Shown in pieces: positions 7,728 to 16,992 of a DNA stretch of 24,140 bases; position 1 is the stretch's first letter; each line of letters starts with the position of its first letter. Below the pieces are notes generated by a model. The model was not told the DNA's origin. It was given only the letters and a program-made list of their open reading frames with translations, and searched no databases. Source of the DNA: an uncultured Clostridium sp. (lineage in GTDB: Bacteria; Bacillota; Clostridia; Lachnospirales; Lachnospiraceae); assembly GCA_900544905.1 (NCBI GenBank), contig UQXF01000044.1:1-24140 (forward strand), read 5' to 3'. Both the position numbers and the translations under genes were made by a program.

Positions 7728-7757
7728 ATTATAACATACGTTGGATTATTGTTTCAA
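7728..7757 (-). promoter_or_regulatory. Sigma-A promoter of the YycJ-type hydrolase gene
   Basis: Minus-strand -35 TTGAAA (7757-7752) and -10 TATAAT (7733-7728) with an 18-nt spacer. Transcription would start near 7720, leaving a leader of about 105 nt. The leader contains a small hairpin (GTATGG, 6-nt loop, CCATAC) just upstream of the ribosome binding site. Confidence 0.75.
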
Positions 7758-7790
7758 TAGCCAATCCTGTGTCACGTCCTTCTTCCGTTT

Positions 7791-9602
7791 TTATTTTTTA
7801 CTGTCTCCGGCAAAATAAGCGTTAACCCGGGGCTCTACCTTATGCTCCACAAATACCCGTAGGCTTTCCGGCAATTTATTGGTTAAATCAATGGTATTTC
7901 CTGCAATAACCGCATCCCCGTAAATCACCTGTTCCACGATTGCCCGCATATCAGGATACTCCTGGCACTCGATTCCAATGCGGTCCCCTAAAAGGAAAAA
8001 TTTAATGAGCCGGCTGAAGCCTGCTGCCGGAAATACAATGTCCAGCATAATAACCGGATGTCCATCCTCATCTGTTGCCGGATATGCCTTGACGGCAAGC
8101 TCCTTTTCATCCTGTCCGATTGTTATGGTCTGGTGGCGGTACTCACAGTAACCCGCCTCCATAATAATGCGCTCCCGTTTCCTTGGGGTTCTTTTATTCC
8201 GCTCCTTATAAAAACACAGCCTGATAAAATCCTCTTCCTTCCGGAAGGCGATGTCGGTAACCACAAAAGGCGGACACTGGTACATTCCCTGGAGCATATA
8301 TGGAAACAGTTTAATCGCCGCCTGGTCGATATGCAGCCGCTTTCCGTCAAAATGTGAAAATGCAGTCTGCAGCCGTTCCGTTTCCAGCTCCATGCGTTTT
8401 TTCTGTTTCATGGAATATAGCATAAAGGGAGCTTCCTTTGCTTTTCCAGGAAGACGCCAGCCCTTGCAAAATGCCTGAAATTCCTGCATCAGCTTACGAT
8501 ATACCACCAGCTCTTTTACTCTTGCTTCCGGTTCATATAGTCTGGTATCCGTCATACACGCTATGATGCTTTTGACCAGCACGGAGTCCGGAAACATTTT
8601 ATCGCTGTGGGCATTGGTTGCCACCACCAGCCTGTGTTTTTCATCAATGATGACATGTTGTCCATACATTCCACTCAGCATATAGAGTCCCTCCGGCAAA
8701 TGCCAGAGCTGGTAACCGTAACCAGTGGCAAGGGCATCTGCATCCTGCGGTATATTGCAGTCCTTCATCCTGCGGATATAGGATGGCGGAATCAGCTGTT
8801 TTCCGTGAAATGCCCCGTCATTTGCGAGAAACATGCCGATTTTCAGCATCCCTTCCAGAGAAATGTGAAGTCCCCAGCCGCCCCGTTCAATTCCCATAGG
8901 ACACAGCTCCCATTTAATATGGTTTATTCCCAGTGGGGAGAAGAATCGTTTCCTTAAATATTCTGTTACACTCTTTCCGGTCACCTTTGTAAGAATGGCT
9001 GATAACATATACGTATTCATGCTATTATAGACAAACCGGGTTCCCGGTTCATCCTGGCAGTCTGTCAGTAAAAATGCCTTGACCCAGTTGGATTCTGCAA
9101 CAGAGACAGCCTCATTGCACTTTGTTCCCGATGTCATGGTGAGCAGGTGTTTTACCGTTATCTGTTTCACATATTTCGGTGTCAGCATGGTTTCATACTC
9201 CGGGAAAAAGGATAAAACCGTATCATCCTCCGTTAATAAGCCCTCAGACATTGCAAACATAATTCCGATTGCAACTACTGTTTTACAGGTAGAATTTGTA
9301 ATATGCGGGATTTCTGCGCTGTAGGGTGGACGATAGCCGGATAAAATGATATTCTCGCCTCTTGCGACAGCAAAACCATCAAGGGCGCAAAGTCTGTCAG
9401 ACACAAGTTTCCTTACAAGATTAGACAATCGCTCTGCATTTATCCCAAGAGAAAAGGTATCTTTCTGCTCTAAAGGAATTTCCATTACATCCTCTATTTC
9501 ATGAAATTCCAGTTTCGGATATTCAGACAAATCTGTATCCTGAAAATTACTGAGAATTTTTGATATATAGTTAATTCCATAAAACTGTCTTGGTATATTC
9601 AT
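7791..9602 (-). CDS. Beta-lactamase-fold serine hydrolase, cytoplasmic type
   Basis: A 603-residue protein with AAGGAG seven bases before its ATG. Residues about 50-370 are a class C beta-lactamase/esterase domain (Pfam Beta-lactamase). The nucleophile motif S-x-x-K is NSTCK, with Ser104 and Lys107; the catalytic Tyr is likely Tyr192 in FVYNSMNTYMLS; GMYGQHVIID near residue 330 fits the third motif. Residues 370-603 form a second domain I cannot assign. No signal peptide or membrane helix is seen at the N-terminus (MNIPRQFYGINYISK), so unlike penicillin-binding proteins it is probably cytosolic. It may cleave an ester or peptide; the substrate is unknown and it should not be read as antibiotic resistance. 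It starts 32 bp after the stop of the corrinoid-activator-like gene and is probably last in that transcript. Confidence 0.87.
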   Translation of the reverse strand: MNIPRQFYGINYISKILSNFQDTDLSEYPKLEFHEIEDVMEIPLEQKDTFSLGINAERLSNLVRKLVSDRLCALDGFAVARGENIILSGYRPPYSAEIPHITNSTCKTVVAIGIMFAMSEGLLTEDDTVLSFFPEYETMLTPKYVKQITVKHLLTMTSGTKCNEAVSVAESNWVKAFLLTDCQDEPGTRFVYNSMNTYMLSAILTKVTGKSVTEYLRKRFFSPLGINHIKWELCPMGIERGGWGLHISLEGMLKIGMFLANDGAFHGKQLIPPSYIRRMKDCNIPQDADALATGYGYQLWHLPEGLYMLSGMYGQHVIIDEKHRLVVATNAHSDKMFPDSVLVKSIIACMTDTRLYEPEARVKELVVYRKLMQEFQAFCKGWRLPGKAKEAPFMLYSMKQKKRMELETERLQTAFSHFDGKRLHIDQAAIKLFPYMLQGMYQCPPFVVTDIAFRKEEDFIRLCFYKERNKRTPRKRERIIMEAGYCEYRHQTITIGQDEKELAVKAYPATDEDGHPVIMLDIVFPAAGFSRLIKFFLLGDRIGIECQEYPDMRAIVEQVIYGDAVIAGNTIDLTNKLPESLRVFVEHKVEPRVNAYFAGDSKK

Positions 9603-9634
9603 AGAAAAACTCCTTTCGGTTTTACTTCAGGTTA

Positions 9635-11041
9635 TCAGAAATCCAGGGACTTCATAAAGGTGTCCTGAAATGTTTCAAGGTCTGCAAGCTCAAAGCTTAT
9701 GGTACGTTTTTTTATGGACTGGTACTCAGAAAGGATTTCCTGCCTCCTTTTTGGGTCTGCCGTCAGCAGTTTTTTTGCACCCTCCAAAGAAGAATTACCG
9801 CTTATGCTGATTTTGCCGGTAAATTCCTTTGGCAGCATTTTTACAGTGAAGGCATCCCGGATATCCATGTAAAAGCCAAGTCCGCCGCTGATATACACAT
9901 TTTCTATCCGGGCAGCGGTGATACCGGCTTTTCTTATAAGACACTGTATTCCGGCAAAAATGGCGCCCTTTGCAAGCTGGAAATCTCTTATATTTTCCTG
10001 TCTGATAACAAAATCCCTGTCAATTTCTATTCCACGGTCAAAATAGGGCTGGGCAATTTTCCCCGAAGCATCTATGAGCCGTCTTTTCACACAATTTGCA
10101 ATTGCCTTAATGCTCTCGCTTCCGTATGCCGCTCCTGACACGGCTGAATCAAACACCGGTCCGCAGGCGGTTGCCGCAGCATAACCGCAGTCTTTATTTA
10201 ACAGAAATAGTTCGCCGTTTGTTCCCAAATCAACCAGCAAATCAAAATTCTGCGTTTTTCCCATTTTGAGGGTCTGCACTCCGGTCAGGATATCAGCACC
10301 CACAAAGGCGGAAAGTCCCGGGGGAAATATCACTTCCATACCATCCTCTTCTCTTTCTCCATAGTCTGTGCTAATGGGAGTGAACGGGGCTTTGGACAGC
10401 CCCTCCACCGGGAAGCCCCGGAGAATATGCAGCATTGTGGTATTACCACTATATACAATTCTTCGTATACACGAATACAGCCTTCCGAGATTTTTCTTTA
10501 ACTGCTCCTGCAGTGTCTGTTTTACCAGCTGTCCCAGCAGTAAAAGGTTGTCCTTTTTTTCCATACAGAAACGGATTCGGGAAATCACATCTGCGCCATA
10601 GGCATATTGGGGATTGGAAAAGGAAAATGCCGTAATTTCCTCTGTGCTGTCCAAATCCATACAGCTTACCGCTATGGTGGTGGAGCCTAAGTCAACCGCC
10701 ACACCGATATGTTTGTGTTCCCCCATTCCCTGTTCTTTGGGAAATCTGCCGGCATCTGTATTTTTATGGTCACCGATACGCTGCCACAGGCTTCCGGTAT
10801 ATACGGAAATATTGCTCTGTATTTTATACTCACAGGCGAGCACACGTTCCGGAGCAGAGGCTTTTTCCATGGATGGCGTCTGTTTTTGGACATCCACGAA
10901 GCATTTTTTACAGATGCCCTTTCCTCCGCAATTACCAAGGAAAGCGAATCCACTATCCGTTAATACCTGATAAATAGATTCGCCCTCCCCGCATTCCACT
11001 ATTAGATTGTCATTAATAGATACTTTTTGGATTTTTTTCAA
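9635..11041 (-). CDS. [2Fe-2S]/ASKHA (DUF4445) protein, RACE-like, short form
   Basis: I place the start at the TTG at 11041, giving 468 residues beginning MKKIQKVSINDNLIVECGEG, as ferredoxin-like domains of this family do; AAGG lies twelve bases upstream. An ATG at 11071 is an alternative. The N-terminal 80 residues are a [2Fe-2S] ferredoxin-like domain with cysteines 38, 44, 47 and 70 (C-x5-C-x2-C-x22-C). The DUF4445 ASKHA ATPase domain follows, with phosphate motifs AVDLGSTTIAVS near residue 117 and LLVDLGTNGELFLL near 271. Such proteins (RamA, RACE) use ATP to push an electron to the cobalt of corrinoid proteins. Characterised members are about 540-640 residues with a linker domain between the two parts; here only about 30 residues join them. 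The gene overlaps ilvA by 29 bp. No corrinoid protein or methyltransferase is in the window. Confidence 0.85.
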   Translation of the reverse strand: MKKIQKVSINDNLIVECGEGESIYQVLTDSGFAFLGNCGGKGICKKCFVDVQKQTPSMEKASAPERVLACEYKIQSNISVYTGSLWQRIGDHKNTDAGRFPKEQGMGEHKHIGVAVDLGSTTIAVSCMDLDSTEEITAFSFSNPQYAYGADVISRIRFCMEKKDNLLLLGQLVKQTLQEQLKKNLGRLYSCIRRIVYSGNTTMLHILRGFPVEGLSKAPFTPISTDYGEREEDGMEVIFPPGLSAFVGADILTGVQTLKMGKTQNFDLLVDLGTNGELFLLNKDCGYAAATACGPVFDSAVSGAAYGSESIKAIANCVKRRLIDASGKIAQPYFDRGIEIDRDFVIRQENIRDFQLAKGAIFAGIQCLIRKAGITAARIENVYISGGLGFYMDIRDAFTVKMLPKEFTGKISISGNSSLEGAKKLLTADPKRRQEILSEYQSIKKRTISFELADLETFQDTFMKSLDF

Positions 11042-12230
11042 TTGGTCTGTATCCCTTCTCTGCCAAAACATGAATAATCTGTTCCTTGTGCTCCGGTCCA
11101 AACGCTTCCATGGTTATAATCAGTTCTACCGCCGCATTTCGGTTCAGGTTTACAAACTGGTTGTGCTCCAGCTTAATAATATTTCCCTGTAATTCCGCAA
11201 TAATGGAGCTGACATTCATAAGCTCTCCCGGCTTATCCGGCAGCAGTACGGAAACCGTAAAGATTCTGCTTCTTGCAATCAGACCGTGCTGGACAACGGA
11301 TGCAAAGGTAATCACATCCATATTACCGCCGCTTAAGATGCTGACCACCTTTTTATCCTTAAATGGCAGATTCTTTACCGCTGCCACTGTCAGCAGACCA
11401 GAATTTTCCACTAACATCTTATGGTTTTCCAGCATATCCAGAAATGCCACAATTAACTCGCTGTCGTCCACTGTAATAATTTCATCAATATTTTCCTGGA
11501 TATATGGGAAAATGTTGCTTCCAGGCGTTTTAACGGCTGTACCGTCTGCGATGGTATCCACAACCGGTAAAGTGGTAACCTTGCCGTTTTTCAGGGACTC
11601 CTTCATGCATGCAGCTCCGGCAGGCTCCACGCCGATTACCTTGATATGGGGATTCAGCATTTTGGACAGAGTGGATACCCCGGTTGCCAGTCCGCCGCCG
11701 CCGATTGGCACCAGAATATAATCGACAGTTGGAAGCTCCTTGATAATCTCCATGGCAATGGAGCCCTGTCCACAGGCAACATCCAAATCGTCAAAAGGAT
11801 GAATAAAGGTAAGACCCTTATCCTCTGCAAGCTCTAATGCGTACTGGCAGGACTCATCATACACATCCCCATATAAAATCACCTCTGCGCCATAGGATTT
11901 GGTACGGTTTACCTTAATCAGCGGAGTCGTGGTAGGCATAACGATGGTAGCCTTCACGCCATAAGCCTTGGCGGCAAATGCCACACCCTGGGCATGGTTT
12001 CCGGCAGATGCGGTAATCAGTCCCTTACTTCTCTCCTCATCCGACAGGGTAGAAATCTTATAATAGGCGCCACGGATTTTGTAAGCACCAGTCACCTGTA
12101 AATTTTCCGGTTTCAGATATACCTTATTGCCGCTCTGTTCACTAAAAAAGTCACTATAGACCAGCTTCGTCTGGTTTACTACCTTTTGCACTGTGTTATA
12201 GGCTTCCTCAAATTTTTCCAATGTCAACAT
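11013..12230 (-). CDS. ilvA: Threonine ammonia-lyase (threonine dehydratase)
   Basis: A 405-residue PLP enzyme converting threonine to 2-oxobutanoate and ammonia, either for isoleucine synthesis or for threonine breakdown. AGGAGG lies eight bases before the ATG. The fold-type II lyase domain has the PLP lysine at Lys51 in VTGAYKIRGA, the substrate loop SAGNHAQG near residue 75, and the phosphate-binding GGGGLATG at 177-184. A C-terminal ACT-like domain starts near residue 325 (FTVSVLLPDKPGELMNVSSIIAELQ). This 400-residue, single-ACT form is common in Clostridia and lies between TdcB and the longer E. coli IlvA; biosynthetic or catabolic use cannot be told from sequence. It follows ftsY by 32 bp and overlaps the next gene, so it looks like part of the plsX transcript. 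Confidence 0.94.
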   Translation of the reverse strand: MLTLEKFEEAYNTVQKVVNQTKLVYSDFFSEQSGNKVYLKPENLQVTGAYKIRGAYYKISTLSDEERSKGLITASAGNHAQGVAFAAKAYGVKATIVMPTTTPLIKVNRTKSYGAEVILYGDVYDESCQYALELAEDKGLTFIHPFDDLDVACGQGSIAMEIIKELPTVDYILVPIGGGGLATGVSTLSKMLNPHIKVIGVEPAGAACMKESLKNGKVTTLPVVDTIADGTAVKTPGSNIFPYIQENIDEIITVDDSELIVAFLDMLENHKMLVENSGLLTVAAVKNLPFKDKKVVSILSGGNMDVITFASVVQHGLIARSRIFTVSVLLPDKPGELMNVSSIIAELQGNIIKLEHNQFVNLNRNAAVELIITMEAFGPEHKEQIIHVLAEKGYRPIEKNPKSIY

Positions 12231-12262
12231 GAATTTATCCTCCTAATATTGCCTTGATGCTT

Positions 12263-13375
12263 TTAAGCTTCCTCGTCCTGTGGTATCAGAATTTCTATAT
12301 CGGACCGGGTGTCCATATCTGCAAATAATGCATTGACATAGGATTCCGGATTAAACCGCTGCAAATCATCAATCTGCTCGCCAACACCGATATATTTTAC
12401 CGGAACATTTAACTCAGACTGGATTGCAATGGCAATTCCACCCTTTGCTGTTCCGTCAAGCTTCGTCAAAATGATACCGTCAATCTGGGTAACTGTGGAA
12501 AACTGCCTTGCCTGCTCTAAGGCATTCTGCCCCGTAGAACCGTCTAATACAATTAACGTTTCCAGATGGGCGTCACTGTATTCCTTTTCGATTATCCGCT
12601 TCATTTTTGCCAGCTCATCCATAAGATTCTTTTTGTTGTGAAGCCTTCCTGCCGTATCTACAAGCAGGATGTCCACATCTCTTGCAGCAGCAGCCTTTAC
12701 CGCATCAAAGGTAACAGCCGCCGGGTCCGAACCCTCCTGCTGGGAAATGATTTCCACCCCTGCCCGGTTCGCCCAGGTCTTTAACTGGTCGATGGCTGCG
12801 GCGCGGAAGGTATCCGCTGCACACATCATAACACGTTTTCCACGTTTTTTGTACTGTGCAGCCAGTTTTCCTATGGAGGTAGTTTTTCCCACCCCATTTA
12901 CACCGATAATCAGCATAACGGTTTTCTGGTCCTCAAAATCATAGGCAGAATCCTCCACCAGCATCTGGTCCTTGATTATATTAATTACCAGCTCCCGGCA
13001 CGCTTCCACCTCCTTGATATGGTTCTTTTTTACCAGCTCTCTTAAATTGTCAATAATCCGTTCTGTGGTGTCCAGCCCCAAATCCGCCATAATCAGGGTT
13101 TCCTCTAACTCGTCATAGAAATCCTCATCAATGGAGGAAAAGCCCTTAAACAGGTTATCAAAGCTTTCATTGATACTGTTGCGGGTCTTAGTAAGACCTG
13201 CTTTTAAACGGCTGAAAAATCCTTTTTCTTTTTCCGTCCCTTCTGTTTCCGGTGCTTTTTCCTCTGCTGCAAATTCCTCATTATTTTCTACAGCTGCATC
13301 TTCTCCTGCAGCCTGTTCAGATAAAATATCTTTATCTTCGTCTTGTTTTACATTTTTTTTCAAAAAATCAAACAA
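12263..13375 (-). CDS. ftsY: Signal recognition particle receptor FtsY
   Basis: A 370-residue SRP GTPase that docks ribosome-SRP complexes at the membrane for co-translational insertion. The start is TTG at 13375 (MFDFLKKN), with GGAG nine bases upstream. An acidic, low-complexity region (residues 10-52) is a short A domain for membrane and translocon contact. The N domain runs to about 145. The G domain has G1 GVNGVGKTT (158-166), the SRP-specific ADTFRAAAIDQL (187-198), G3 DTAGR (240-244) and G4 TKLD (304-307), then GTAKGG. All GTPase motifs are intact. It is 38 bp downstream of smc, a common clostridial and bacillar order. Confidence 0.97.
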   Translation of the reverse strand: MFDFLKKNVKQDEDKDILSEQAAGEDAAVENNEEFAAEEKAPETEGTEKEKGFFSRLKAGLTKTRNSINESFDNLFKGFSSIDEDFYDELEETLIMADLGLDTTERIIDNLRELVKKNHIKEVEACRELVINIIKDQMLVEDSAYDFEDQKTVMLIIGVNGVGKTTSIGKLAAQYKKRGKRVMMCAADTFRAAAIDQLKTWANRAGVEIISQQEGSDPAAVTFDAVKAAAARDVDILLVDTAGRLHNKKNLMDELAKMKRIIEKEYSDAHLETLIVLDGSTGQNALEQARQFSTVTQIDGIILTKLDGTAKGGIAIAIQSELNVPVKYIGVGEQIDDLQRFNPESYVNALFADMDTRSDIEILIPQDEEA

Positions 13376-13413
13376 ATCTATCCTCTCCTTTAAAAATAGT
13401 CTATTTCTTCTGC

Positions 13414-16400
13414 TTAGTCATCCAGCTCATTCTCAATCAGATTAACCGATACCAGTGTTGATACACCCTTTTCCTGCATTGTGATACCATACAATACATC
13501 CGCCGCTTCCATTGTACCCTTTCTGTGGGTGATAACAATAAACTGGGTATCCTTGGTAAGCTTGTTTAAATACTTTGCATACCGGGTTACATTGGAATCA
13601 TCCAATGCCGCCTCAATCTCGTCTAAGAGACAGAATGGCGAAGGCTTTAAGCTCTGGATGGCAAACAATAATGCAATCGCTGATAAGGCCTTTTCTCCAC
13701 CAGATAACTGCATCATATTCTGCAGTTTCTTTCCCGGCGGCTGGGCAATAATCCGGATTCCCGCCTCTAAGATATCCTCGTTATCCACCAGCTCTAAAGT
13801 AGCTTTACCGCCTCCAAACAGCTCCCGGAATACCTTATCAAACATAACCTGGATTTCCTGGAATTTCTCCTCAAACTGGGTACGCATAGCCGTATCTAAT
13901 TCTGCAATAATCTGTAACAGATTCGTTTCCGCTTTGACGATATCGTCATGCTGACCCTTTAGGAACTCATATCGCTCAGATACCAGTTTATAATCCTCAA
14001 TGGCATTGACATTGACATCTCCTAACGCCTTAATCTTTGCCTTGACAGCAGATACCTCTCTCTTTAATGCATCCAAATCATTTAAGGTATCATCCTTTAA
14101 TTCCATCGCAGACTGGTAGGTAAGCTCGTATTCCTCCCACATATATTTACTTAAGGAATCTGCCTGCTCGCTAATCTTTTCCACCTGGGCAGACAGCTTA
14201 AATGCGGATTTGTCAAGCCTTGTGATTTCCTCATTTAACTGCTCTCTCTTTGTGAAAAATTCCTTATGCTTTGCGTTTAATTCTTCTTTATCCGAGATAT
14301 CCTTCTGTAATGTGGACTCTAATTCTTCAATTTCCTTCTTATCTGCCTCAATCAGTGTCTTAAACTGGTTAATTCTGGCAACCAGTGTCTCGATTGCCTT
14401 GCCGGAATCACTCATCTGGGAGCGGTAGAGCTCCAGCTCTTCCTTTAATTTATTCTCCTCTGCACGGATTCGCCTTAAATTCTCAATCAGAAAATCATCC
14501 TGCTGTTTAATGGTGTTAAATTCCAGCATCAGCTCAGAAACCTTATCGTTTGACTTCTTCAGTTCCTCTTTCTTGAAGACAACCTGCTCCTCCAAGCCTT
14601 CAATCCGCTCCTCTAACGCCTTCTTTGCAGCTTCTGCCTGTTTGTGGTTATCGTAGAGCTCATTCTTATTGTGGTTAATCTCCTCAATCTGGGACTCTAA
14701 TTCCTTATTTTCCTTATTCACGGAAGCAAAGGCATTGGCAGTCTCTGCCAGGTTCCTGGAAACCTGTTCAATATTCATGGTGACTGTATTTTTCTGTAAA
14801 TACAGCTCCTGTAACTGGAGGTTTAAATCCTCTTTTCTGGTCTTTAATTCCTCTCTCACTGTGCGGAGCTCTGTCTCCTCCTTCGTTGCATTGGCAATCT
14901 CATTATTTATCTCAGACAGCTCCTTGGACAGCTCGTCCAGCTCCCTTTTACGTCCAAGTAAATTGGAGGAATTTTTAAATGCACCACCGGTCATTGCACC
15001 GCCCGGAGTCAGTAATTCCCCTTCCTTGGTTACAATGCGCAGGCTCTGGTGAAACTTCTTATTTACGGCAATGGCATGGTCAATGGTGTCCACCACAAGG
15101 ATTCTTCCCAGTAAATGATTGGTAACCGCACTGTATTTGTCATGCACCTTCACCAAATCCTTGGCAAGTCCGATTACACCCGGCTCCTTTAAGGCATCCT
15201 TATTGTTAAACTCACTGTATTTGCCGCCGATTGTGGTCAGGGGCAGAAAGGTTGCACGTCCAAAACGGTTTTTCTTTAAAAACTGGATTAACCGCTTTGC
15301 GGTATTCTCATTATCCGTAACAATATTCTGGATGCTTCCGCCCAGAGCAGTCTCCACCGCAATCTCATATTCCTTATTTACCTGTATAATATCCGCAACC
15401 ACACCAATTATTCCCGGATTATTTTCCTTTTGCTCCATAACCCGCTTAATGGAATTTCCGTATCCGTCATACCTTTCCGTAATATTGCGGAGCGCCTCTA
15501 ATCTGGATTTGACACTGCTGTATTCATTATTTGCCTCAAATAACCGTTGTTTATTCTCGTTGGTAGCAATGGTATTCTGGTCAAGGTCCGCATCCGTCAC
15601 TTCCAGCTTTGCAAGAATATCTGCCACAGTCCGCTCAATCTCTGCAAGGGAGGTGTTATGTTTTTCATACTCCTCCTTGTCCTTCATTTCATCCGACTTA
15701 AACTGCAGAAAACGCTGGTTTAGCTGTGTTTTACGGTAGTTGATATTTTCAAGCATGGCGTCATATCTTCCAACCTTTGCCTTCAGGTTCGCACCGTCAT
15801 TTAAGTATTCAATAATATCCGCCTTGCTCTTTTCAATCTCTTCCTCTAAACCGGCAATCTCCTCCTCGATGCCTTCGCTGACTGCACGGGCGTTCTCCAC
15901 CACGTCATCCGCATTGTCCATTTTCTCATCCAGAACAGCCTTCTTTTCCTGAAATTCATGTTTTTCCTTCTCCTGGGCTGCCAGGGACTGGTTAATGCGG
16001 TCAATCTGTTCGCTCATATGTATGTCTGTGGACTTTGCATTGGAAATCTGCTGGTTTAATACATTGACCTCGCCTTCATTGCGCTCATTCTGAAGCTTTA
16101 ATTCATGTATTTTATTTTTATTTTCGTCAATGGAATGGTTGCACTGCTCCAAAACTGTTTCAATGCGCCCATATTCATTTTTTGTCTGTTCAAATTCTGC
16201 CTTTAAACGCTGGCTGTCATCATTGACAATATGTAATTTTTCTTCATTTTCCTTTAACATGCTCTCAATATGCTCATTTTCCAGCAAAAATGCATTGACA
16301 TCAAACCGTTTTAATTCCCCTTTGTATAGCAGGTACTTTTTTGCCACCTCGGACTGCTTCTCCAACGGTCCTACCTGTTTTTCCAGCTCTGACAGGATGT

Positions 16401-16977
16401 CGTTTACACGGCTTAAATTTTCCCGCTCGGCAGCCAGGGATTTCTCGGTGGCAGCTTTGTTTTTCTTGTATTTCACAATACCTGCCGCCTCATCAAAAAG
16501 CTCCCGGCGTTCCTCCGGCTTCCCGGACAAAATCCGTTCCACCTGTCCCTGCCCGATAATGGAATATCCCTCTTTACCGATACCTGTGTCGAAAAACAGG
16601 GCATGTACATCCTTTAAACGGCTCACCGTACCATTAATCAGATATTCACTCTCACCGGAACGGTATACCCGGCGTGCCACCGTAACCTCCTCATAATCAA
16701 CAGGCAGGGAATGGTCGCTGTTATCCAGGGTAATTGCAACATAGGCAGAACCATGGGGCTTTCTAAGCTCTGTTCCTGCGAAAATAACGTCCTCCATCTT
16801 GGCGCCACGAAGCTGCTTTGCACTCTGCTCCCCCAGCACCCAGCGGACTGCATCTCCCACGTTACTCTTTCCGCTTCCGTTTGGGCCCACAATTCCGGTA
16901 ATTCCTTTATTAAATTCAAACACAATTCGATTGGCAAAGGACTTAAATCCATACACTTCTATACTTTTTAAATACAT
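13414..16977 (-). CDS. smc: Chromosome partition protein Smc
   Basis: A 1187-residue SMC ATPase that, with ScpA and ScpB, extrudes DNA loops and organises chromosomes. GGAG is eight bases before the ATG, and the N-terminus MYLKSIEVYGFKSFANR is typical. Walker A GPNGSGKSN is at residues 32-40 and the Q-loop in VRWVLGEQSAKQLRG. Two long coiled coils flank a hinge at about residues 515-640 (PGIIGVVADIIQVNKEYEIAVETALGGSIQNIV to LTPGGAMTGGAF, with the glycine-rich end of the hinge). The ABC signature LSGGEKAL starts at 1091 and the Walker B FCLLDEIEAALDD follows at about 1115. Length and motifs are complete. It begins 15 bp after rnc. Long open frames on its plus strand are composition shadows. 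Confidence 0.97.
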   Translation of the reverse strand: MYLKSIEVYGFKSFANRIVFEFNKGITGIVGPNGSGKSNVGDAVRWVLGEQSAKQLRGAKMEDVIFAGTELRKPHGSAYVAITLDNSDHSLPVDYEEVTVARRVYRSGESEYLINGTVSRLKDVHALFFDTGIGKEGYSIIGQGQVERILSGKPEERRELFDEAAGIVKYKKNKAATEKSLAAERENLSRVNDILSELEKQVGPLEKQSEVAKKYLLYKGELKRFDVNAFLLENEHIESMLKENEEKLHIVNDDSQRLKAEFEQTKNEYGRIETVLEQCNHSIDENKNKIHELKLQNERNEGEVNVLNQQISNAKSTDIHMSEQIDRINQSLAAQEKEKHEFQEKKAVLDEKMDNADDVVENARAVSEGIEEEIAGLEEEIEKSKADIIEYLNDGANLKAKVGRYDAMLENINYRKTQLNQRFLQFKSDEMKDKEEYEKHNTSLAEIERTVADILAKLEVTDADLDQNTIATNENKQRLFEANNEYSSVKSRLEALRNITERYDGYGNSIKRVMEQKENNPGIIGVVADIIQVNKEYEIAVETALGGSIQNIVTDNENTAKRLIQFLKKNRFGRATFLPLTTIGGKYSEFNNKDALKEPGVIGLAKDLVKVHDKYSAVTNHLLGRILVVDTIDHAIAVNKKFHQSLRIVTKEGELLTPGGAMTGGAFKNSSNLLGRKRELDELSKELSEINNEIANATKEETELRTVREELKTRKEDLNLQLQELYLQKNTVTMNIEQVSRNLAETANAFASVNKENKELESQIEEINHNKNELYDNHKQAEAAKKALEERIEGLEEQVVFKKEELKKSNDKVSELMLEFNTIKQQDDFLIENLRRIRAEENKLKEELELYRSQMSDSGKAIETLVARINQFKTLIEADKKEIEELESTLQKDISDKEELNAKHKEFFTKREQLNEEITRLDKSAFKLSAQVEKISEQADSLSKYMWEEYELTYQSAMELKDDTLNDLDALKREVSAVKAKIKALGDVNVNAIEDYKLVSERYEFLKGQHDDIVKAETNLLQIIAELDTAMRTQFEEKFQEIQVMFDKVFRELFGGGKATLELVDNEDILEAGIRIIAQPPGKKLQNMMQLSGGEKALSAIALLFAIQSLKPSPFCLLDEIEAALDDSNVTRYAKYLNKLTKDTQFIVITHRKGTMEAADVLYGITMQEKGVSTLVSVNLIENELDD

Positions 16978-16992
16978 AAAAAACTCTCCATC

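Noticed and set aside
7791..9602. Reading the beta-lactamase-fold gene as an antibiotic resistance gene
   Set aside because: It has no signal peptide, an atypical Y-N-S motif and a large extra domain; the fold is shared with many esterases and peptidases.
15119..16696. Plus-strand open frames of 206 and 188 codons opposite smc
   Set aside because: They are antisense to intact coiled-coil and ATPase sequence; the Ser/Phe/Leu-rich translations are composition artefacts of Glu/Lys-rich coiled coils.
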